From Rhodobacterales bacterium (GTDB taxonomy: Bacteria; Pseudomonadota; Alphaproteobacteria; Rhodobacterales; Rhodobacteraceae), in assembly GCA_026400355.1 (NCBI GenBank), contig JAPLPE010000017.1, forward strand, positions 124,001 to 188,000: a stretch of DNA of 64,000 bases, in the 5' to 3' direction. The stretch's first letter is position 1; the number at the start of each line of letters is the position of its first letter. Positions 58,615 to 64,000 of the stretch are shown in pieces. The position numbers and the translations under genes are program-made. A model generated the notes under the pieces. The model saw only the letters and a list, made by a program, of their open reading frames with translations. It ran no database searches and was not told the origin of the DNA.

Positions 58615-60992
58615 CAGAACGCGGTCGAAACCGTCAGGTCAAAGAACCTGGTTTCGTCTTCCGCTTCATACTGAAGCGCCTGTGAGAAGTTGAACCGCAG
58701 CGGGCCTAGCGGGGTATTCCAGAACAACGACAGACCGATCACGGAACGCGGCGTGAAGTCGTTGTAAAGGATCTGGTCTGGTGACTCGGGGGTGATATTT
58801 CCAACATCCCAGACCGAGCCATAGTCAAAGAACACCCCACCCATCATGCCGTACTCTTCGGGCAACCCCAGCGGAAAGTTGGCTTCAAGTCTTGCCACCG
58901 CAAATGCATCGCCCCCAAGTGCGTCCAAAGTAGAAGCGTCCCTCGGGCCAATGCCGTTCGGCTGGAAGCCACGCAATGCTTGACCACCCAGGAAGAAGCG
59001 GTCGGTCACGCGGCTCGAGCCTTCAATATAGTAGAGCATCCCGCCTTCAACCGTACCGATCAGCGTGACTGCCTCCCCAAGTACACCAAGCTGACCTGTC
59101 AGAACGCTGGTCGTCTTCACAAAGGTCGTATCACCACCCGCAAACTCCTGACCGAAACGGAAGAATAACCCGTTGTCAGGATTCACGCCGGTTCCGACTG
59201 TGTCCCAGGTGTAGGCGTAGCCGACCGATTCGTTCCAAACCACACCCTCATCGGCTTCATTGAAGATGATCAGACTGGCGCGTTCGTCTGGCGGATCGGT
59301 CGGCTCACCCTCAACGTCCGTGATGTCCGTAGCCTCGGCCGCAACATAAAGCGTCAGCGCCGAATTCTCGCCGATGGGGAAACTGAAGCGCGGGGCAAAC
59401 CGGAACGTCTCGGTATTGTAAACGGCATAATCCTGGAACGTGTTCTGGTAGCCAAGCTCGAACCCGAAGGTCAGATCGCGGCCCAGGAACCTGGGTTCCG
59501 CAAAGTCAAACGTAAAGACCCGGTTGTTCTGGCTGGTCGAGATCTCGAGGTTCAGATACTGACCGCGCCCCAGAAAGTTCTCTTCTGTATAGTTTGCCAA
59601 AAGGCCGAACCCGTTATCCGTCGAATAGTTCGCCCCGAATGACAACGACCCGGTCGGCGCCTCTTCCACGTTGACGTCGATAACAACCTGATCCGGCGTG
59701 GAACCCGGTCGCGCTTCAATTTCTGCGACACTGAAATAGCCAAGCGCACGGATCCGTTCCGCACTGTCTCGGATTGCCCGCGGGTTGAACGGGTCACCCT
59801 CGACCGACGTGAACTGATCCCGGATCACGCGGTCAACGGTGGTCGTATTGCCCTCGATGTCGATCCGCTCGACAAAGATCCGCTCGCCCCGAACAAGACT
59901 GTAATCCACGTTCAGGATACCACCGCGCTCATCACGGGTGATGACCGGGTCCACACGCAGGAAGTTGATCCCGATATCCGACGCAAGGTCTTCCAGCCGC
60001 TCGATGTCGTTATCAATCAGGACCGGCGAATAGACCTGCCCGCTGTTCAGCCTCACGGCATCCATGAATATTTGCGCATCCGCCTCGGGAATCTGACTGC
60101 TCACAGTCACCGACCCCACACGAAATTGCTGACCTTCCTGAAGGTTATAGGTGATCAGATAGGCATCCCGCTCGCGCGTCAGCGCGACATCGACGTTCAG
60201 GATCCGGAAATCCGCATAACCGCGCGAATTGTAGAAATCCGTCAGCACCTGCTTGTCGAAGTCCAGCCGCTGCGCATCGAAGGTATCGCGCTGGATGAAT
60301 GTCCGGAAAAACCCCGCCTGCTTGGTTTCCAGAACTCCGCGCAACCGCGGTTCGGAATAGGCGCGGTTGCCCACGAACGAAATTCGCTCGACTTCGGTAA
60401 CGGCGCCTTCAAAGACCTCGAACACCAGATTGACCTGATTGTCGTCCAACCGGATGATTGACGGAGTCACCGTCGCATTGATACGGCCTCTGATGACATA
60501 GGCCTGCGTGATGGCGGACACGTCATCCTCGACCTGCGAGGGGTTGAAAACGCGGTTTGGCACTGAACCGATCACAGCCGCCAGATCCTCGTCCTTGAGC
60601 CGCGCATTGCCCTCAAAGTTGATCTGGTTGATCGTCGGATATTCCTGCACCGCGATGACAAGCGTCCCGCCCTCGGGAATCACATCCACGGACTCGAACA
60701 GCCCCGTGCCCCGCAGGCTCTGCGCAGCGGCATTCAGATCGCCTGCAGTCACCGTCTCGCCGCGCGCGATGCCGACATAGGTCAGAATCGTCTCTGTCTC
60801 GATCCGCTCGTTTCCCTCGATCCGCACAGCATCGAACGTATAGGACTGCGCCATGACGGGCGCAGCTACCATGACCATCAGAAAACACGCGAGAACCCCG
60901 GCAAGGGTCGCAGATCTCTGGCCACGACCATATAGATTGCACCCAAGGATGCTCCCGCCAGAACCGATCATCTTTACCGCCAGTGCAGACAT
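58614..60992 (-). CDS. bamA: Outer-membrane protein assembly factor BamA
   Basis: 792 residues. Central barrel of the BAM complex. Signal sequence ends at PVMAQS (about 44-50) after an unusually long N-region. Five POTRA domains cover about 50-390 (VRIEGNERIETETILTYVGI begins POTRA1), then a 16-strand barrel starting at SLSFGANYSTDNGF and ending FFDLTVSTAF with terminal Phe. ATG 60992 is preferred; ATG 60974 is also possible. Confidence 0.96.
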   Translation of the reverse strand: MSALAVKMIGSGGSILGCNLYGRGQRSATLAGVLACFLMVMVAAPVMAQSYTFDAVRIEGNERIETETILTYVGIARGETVTAGDLNAAAQSLRGTGLFESVDVIPEGGTLVIAVQEYPTINQINFEGNARLKDEDLAAVIGSVPNRVFNPSQVEDDVSAITQAYVIRGRINATVTPSIIRLDDNQVNLVFEVFEGAVTEVERISFVGNRAYSEPRLRGVLETKQAGFFRTFIQRDTFDAQRLDFDKQVLTDFYNSRGYADFRILNVDVALTRERDAYLITYNLQEGQQFRVGSVTVSSQIPEADAQIFMDAVRLNSGQVYSPVLIDNDIERLEDLASDIGINFLRVDPVITRDERGGILNVDYSLVRGERIFVERIDIEGNTTTVDRVIRDQFTSVEGDPFNPRAIRDSAERIRALGYFSVAEIEARPGSTPDQVVIDVNVEEAPTGSLSFGANYSTDNGFGLLANYTEENFLGRGQYLNLEISTSQNNRVFTFDFAEPRFLGRDLTFGFELGYQNTFQDYAVYNTETFRFAPRFSFPIGENSALTLYVAAEATDITDVEGEPTDPPDERASLIIFNEADEGVVWNESVGYAYTWDTVGTGVNPDNGLFFRFGQEFAGGDTTFVKTTSVLTGQLGVLGEAVTLIGTVEGGMLYYIEGSSRVTDRFFLGGQALRGFQPNGIGPRDASTLDALGGDAFAVARLEANFPLGLPEEYGMMGGVFFDYGSVWDVGNITPESPDQILYNDFTPRSVIGLSLFWNTPLGPLRFNFSQALQYEAEDETRFFDLTVSTAF

Positions 60993-61102
60993 TATCCGTT
61001 GGGAGTATCGGGTCTGATCGGCCTTGTCAAAAGCACAAAAGGGGCGCCCGAATGCACCCCTCACAGATTGGCGGTGTTTTGCCTTGGCCTGCCGGCCCGG
61101 CC

Positions 61103-61237
61103 CTATTGGGTAATCAGCGAACCGATCCACGACCCGATGCCCAAGGACACAAGGATCGTCACCAGATAAAGAATCCGGTCAGTATTCAGCTTGATCAGCA
61201 GTCCAAGACCAGCCGTGCCGTCCATGACCATCTGCAT
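61103..61237 (-). CDS. 44-residue membrane peptide between rseP and bamA
   Basis: ATG 61237 has GGGAG at six to seven bases. The product has the form MQMVMDGTAGLGLLIKLNTD, then a single hydrophobic span (ILYLVTILVSLGIGSWIGSL) and a short ITQ tail. It lies in the same direction as bamA and rseP, with a proper ribosome-binding site and no overlap with other genes. I recognise no family. A second upstream ATG (61243) overlaps the Shine-Dalgarno site. Confidence 0.6.
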   Translation of the reverse strand: MQMVMDGTAGLGLLIKLNTDRILYLVTILVSLGIGSWIGSLITQ

Positions 61238-61308
61238 CGTCATCTCCCGCAAACATACACATCAAGGAACCCGTAAGCGGGGATTGCGGCAGCATCATGG
61301 CAGATTGT

Positions 61309-62643
61309 CTAAGGGCATAGAAATACGTCGTTCGCGATCGCGAAGAACATCAACCCAAGGATGAAAGTCAGCCCGACAGCCATCAGGATCCGCAAAGCCC
61401 CGTTGCTCGGCGGACGCCCGGTCACCGCCTCATAGACGTGAAACACCAGATGGCCCCCATCCAGCACGGGAATCGGAAACAGGTTCATCAGGCCGACAGC
61501 GGTCGACAACACCGCCACAAACCAGATGAAACTGACCCAGCCCTGTGATGCCATCGCCCCGCTGGCCTGCGCGATGCCGACAGGCCCTGACAGGTTGCAG
61601 GTTGAAATCGCACCCGAAATCATGTGGCCCAGCCCGGAAATCGACGAGGCGATGATGAACCAGATCTGCCGCGCACCCTCGCCGATGGACTGGAATACCC
61701 CCGGTGTCTCTGTCTTCACCTCAAAGAAAAGCCCACCCGACACACCCATAAGCCAGCGCGTCTCGAAACTCCCATTCTGCCCGGGTAGATCAACCCGGCG
61801 CGGCACCACGGTAAAGGTCAGCGCCTGCCCGTCCCGCCACACATCCAGAAGGATCGGCGCCCCGTTCGAAGCTGTGACCCGCTCCACGATCTGCTCAAAG
61901 GCAAAGACGGGCGTCCCATCCACAGCCGTGATCACGTCACCAGGCTTGATGTCCACGTCATAGGCCGCGGAATTCGGCGACACACCCACCACGATGGGTG
62001 CAAACGGATAGGGCCCCTTGGCCACCATCTCCTGCCCGTCGCGCCGGATCGCATAATCCAGCACCGGCTTGACCGGAAGACCTTCGATCGCCACCGTAAA
62101 GCCGTCAGGCGGTGGAACCGCGATTCCGGCGATCGACAAAAGCTGATCACCCGGCTGCAGATCCTGCACATAGCCTTCGGGCAGGGCCGAAAACGACCGG
62201 ATCGTCACCGGGTCAACCGGACGCCCCTGCATCATGATGACGGCCGAAAACACGATGATCGACAGAATGAAGTTGAACGCCGGCCCCGCAGCCACCGTGG
62301 CCGCCCGCGCCCAGAGCGGTGCCCCAAGCATCGTCTTGCGTCGATCCGCCGCGCGGATCGCACCCACCGTGCCGACCGATGCCGCATTCGCATCGCCCAG
62401 AAACTTCACATAGCCGCCAAACGGCAGCGCCGCGATCTGCCACTTTGTCCCGCGCTTGTCTGTGCGCGCGTACAGCACCGGTCCGAATCCCAGTGAAAAC
62501 ACCTCTGCATGGATCCCGCACCAGCGCCCCACGATGTAATGGCCGTATTCATGGATCGCCACGATGATCGACAGGGCAATGACAAAAGCCACAAGCGTAA
62601 AGGCGACAGAGCCGAACTGTGGCAGAAGCTGGGTTAGTTCCAA
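61309..62643 (-). CDS. rseP: RIP-type zinc metalloprotease RseP (site-2 protease)
   Basis: 444 residues. Inner-membrane protease for regulated intramembrane proteolysis of anti-sigma factors and signal-peptide remnants. HEYGH at 31-35 in IVAIHEYGHYIVGR, two PDZ-like domains in the middle (VGVSPNSAAYDVDIKPGDVI), and the C-terminal NLFPIPVLDGGHLVFHVYEA. Position between dxr and bamA is conserved in proteobacteria. Confidence 0.95.
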   Translation of the reverse strand: MELTQLLPQFGSVAFTLVAFVIALSIIVAIHEYGHYIVGRWCGIHAEVFSLGFGPVLYARTDKRGTKWQIAALPFGGYVKFLGDANAASVGTVGAIRAADRRKTMLGAPLWARAATVAAGPAFNFILSIIVFSAVIMMQGRPVDPVTIRSFSALPEGYVQDLQPGDQLLSIAGIAVPPPDGFTVAIEGLPVKPVLDYAIRRDGQEMVAKGPYPFAPIVVGVSPNSAAYDVDIKPGDVITAVDGTPVFAFEQIVERVTASNGAPILLDVWRDGQALTFTVVPRRVDLPGQNGSFETRWLMGVSGGLFFEVKTETPGVFQSIGEGARQIWFIIASSISGLGHMISGAISTCNLSGPVGIAQASGAMASQGWVSFIWFVAVLSTAVGLMNLFPIPVLDGGHLVFHVYEAVTGRPPSNGALRILMAVGLTFILGLMFFAIANDVFLCP

Positions 62644-62650
62644 AGGTCGC

Positions 62651-63820
62651 TCACTTCATCCTGTTGATAGCTTCAGCCGCCCGGATGCGGGCAAGCGCGT
62701 CAGTTTGCAACACCGTATTTAGACTGAGTTCGGCATTTTGCAGCCCGTCCCTTGACCACATGGTGTCGAGAACCTGTTCCACAACCTCTGCCATCTCAAG
62801 AAAACCGATCTCTCCGGCAATGAATCCGTCCAGGGCGCGTTCCTTGGCGGCGTTGAACACTGCCCCCATCAACCCGCCCTGCTCCATCACCCGCCGCGCC
62901 AAAGCCAAAGCCGGGTATCGCGCGGCCTCCGGCGTCCGAAATGTCATGGCGCCGATCTTGGCCAGATCCAGCCGTGCCACCGGCAGCGGTCTCCGTTCGG
63001 GCCAATGCAGCGCATAGCCGATGGCATGGCGCATGTCCGGAGGTCCGACATGCGCCATCAGCGCCCCGTCGGCAAAACCCACCATCGCATGAATCAGGCT
63101 TTCAGGGTGGATGATGACCTCGATCTTCTCGGGCGGAACGCCAAAGAATTCTTTTGTTTCAATAAGCTCCAGCCCCTTGTTGAACATGGACGCCGAATCG
63201 ATCGTGATCCGCTGACCCATGGCCCAATTCGGATGGCTCGAAGCCTCGGCCAAAGTCGCGCCCGCGATCTTTTCCAGCGGCCAGTCCCGGAATGCCCCGC
63301 CCGAAGCCGTGATGATGATCCGCTCGACCTGCGACACATCCTCTCCGACCAGCGCCTGAAAGATCGCCGAATGCTCGCTGTCGACCGGCAGAACCGTCCC
63401 GCCCCGTTCCCGCGCCAGCGCCATGACAAGCGGGCCCGCCGTCACCATCGTTTCCTTGTTGGCCAGAGCCAGCGTCCCGCCCCGCCGCAGAACCTCTATC
63501 CCCGGCACCAGCCCCGCTGCGCCGACAATCGCCGACATCACCCATTCCGCAGGCCGCGCCGCAGCCTCTGACAACGCCGCGGCCCCGGCTGCCGCCTCGA
63601 TTCCTGTGCCCGCCAGCCGTTCCTTCAGGGGCAGATACGAATCATCGTCGCTCGTCACCGCAACCTTGGCCCGCAACCGCACCGCATCCGCCGCAAGCCG
63701 GTCCAGATTGCGCGCTCCGGTCAGGGCCACGACCTCGTACCTCTCGGGATCACGCACAATCAGGTCGATCGTATTCTGCCCGATCGACCCCGTCGCCCCC
63801 AGAATCGTCACCCGCCTCAA
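62651..63820 (-). CDS. dxr: 1-deoxy-D-xylulose 5-phosphate reductoisomerase
   Basis: Second step of the MEP isoprenoid pathway (fosmidomycin target). 389 residues. NADPH motif TILGATGSIGQNTID; VDSEHSAIFQAL with the metal-binding acid; SGGAFRDWP, then NPHxxM-like SSHPNWAMGQRITIDSASMFNKGLELIE (stated in parts) typical of Dxr. Start is TTG 63820, overlapping the cdsA stop; GTG 63811 is an alternative that drops three residues. Confidence 0.95.
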   Translation of the reverse strand: MRRVTILGATGSIGQNTIDLIVRDPERYEVVALTGARNLDRLAADAVRLRAKVAVTSDDDSYLPLKERLAGTGIEAAAGAAALSEAAARPAEWVMSAIVGAAGLVPGIEVLRRGGTLALANKETMVTAGPLVMALARERGGTVLPVDSEHSAIFQALVGEDVSQVERIIITASGGAFRDWPLEKIAGATLAEASSHPNWAMGQRITIDSASMFNKGLELIETKEFFGVPPEKIEVIIHPESLIHAMVGFADGALMAHVGPPDMRHAIGYALHWPERRPLPVARLDLAKIGAMTFRTPEAARYPALALARRVMEQGGLMGAVFNAAKERALDGFIAGEIGFLEMAEVVEQVLDTMWSRDGLQNAELSLNTVLQTDALARIRAAEAINRMK

Positions 63821-64000
63821 AAGGCCACTCCCGGGTTCCCGAACAGGAAATAGATCGCGAGCATGAACAGCGACGCCCCCAGCAGGGCATCAAATCTATC
63901 GAAAAGCCCGCCATGCCCGGGGATCAGATGCGAGGAATCCTTCACGTTCATCCGCCGCTTCAGCGCGCTTTCCGCGATGTCCCCCATCTGGCTCGCAAAA
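63817..64000 (-). CDS. cdsA: Phosphatidate cytidylyltransferase, C-terminal part
   Basis: The gene runs off the window; only the last 60 residues are seen. FASQMGDIAESALKRRMNVK then DSSHLIPGHGGLFDRFDALL is the CdsA signature (the CTP_transf_1 metal-binding region), followed by a final membrane span. CdsA makes CDP-diacylglycerol. The stop overlaps dxr, so dxr is coupled. Upstream genes (usually uppS, frr, pyrH) are beyond the edge. Confidence 0.93.
   Translation of the reverse strand, partial: FASQMGDIAESALKRRMNVKDSSHLIPGHGGLFDRFDALLGASLFMLAIYFLFGNPGVAF

Overview
The window is GC-rich, densely packed chromosomal DNA from an alphaproteobacterium, most likely a member of the Rhodobacteraceae (order Rhodobacterales). 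Pointers are a ctrA gene beside a SciP-type DUF1153 gene, a magnesium-type HemB, a Usg-family gene, Hint_2/RTX secreted proteins, a pseudouridine catabolic pair, and many ATGA-type overlaps with non-ATG starts. No prophage, insertion sequence, CRISPR array or rRNA was seen. The content is mainly core genome, with one accessory island at about 30-35 kb.

Layout. 0-3.3 kb: yicC, gmk, a gamma carbonic anhydrase and a Cys/Met-type PLP enzyme run rightward. 3.3-5.9 kb: a small hypothetical gene, a soluble PAS histidine kinase and a solo LuxR regulator. 6.3-8.1 kb: rpsB-tsf leftward, then a frameshifted lipoprotein gene. 8.8-11.2 kb: psuK-psuG-lysE. 11.2-13.0 kb: a patatin-like hydrolase coupled to 3-hydroxybutyrate dehydrogenase. 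13.4-17.4 kb: a YejA-like solute-binding protein, a tiny lipoprotein, a FrnE-like DsbA protein and an MFS exporter. 17.4-23.9 kb, leftward: a GT39/LAB_N/GT2 glycolipid module, mfd and a small membrane protein. 24-30 kb, rightward: hemB, an EamA transporter, a Tat-type SYLF lipoprotein, an FAD/GcvT dehydrogenase and a MobA-like nucleotidyltransferase.

30.0-34.9 kb is the least ordinary part. A decayed Hint-domain copy lies next to an intact RTX-Hint gene. A tRNA-Leu(CAA) and a chimeric beta-solenoid/RTX protein follow. Neither RTX protein has a signal peptide, so both are expected to use a type I exporter encoded elsewhere.

34.9-47.5 kb: ypfJ-type metallopeptidase, dsbB, an Lrp regulator divergent from arginase and ornithine cyclodeaminase, a beta-hydroxyacid dehydrogenase, usg, gyrA, a beta-barrel protein, a DUF6614-like protein, trmFO-gluQ, hisI and an IscU-like scaffold. 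47.9-54.6 kb: ligA-recG, sciP-ctrA and mnmA. 54.7-64.0 kb is one long leftward envelope operon: cdsA (partial), dxr, rseP, a 44-residue membrane peptide, bamA, ompH, fabZ, lpxA, lpxI and lpxB. It joins isoprenoid and phospholipid synthesis, outer-membrane protein assembly and lipid A synthesis, but carries no lpxD.

No clearly new multi-gene system was found. The best leads are the decayed RTX-deleted Hint paralogue, the chimeric solenoid RTX protein, two leftward U-tract terminators that imply unannotated transcripts, the small peptide between rseP and bamA, and a LuxR protein whose AHL-pocket residues are replaced.
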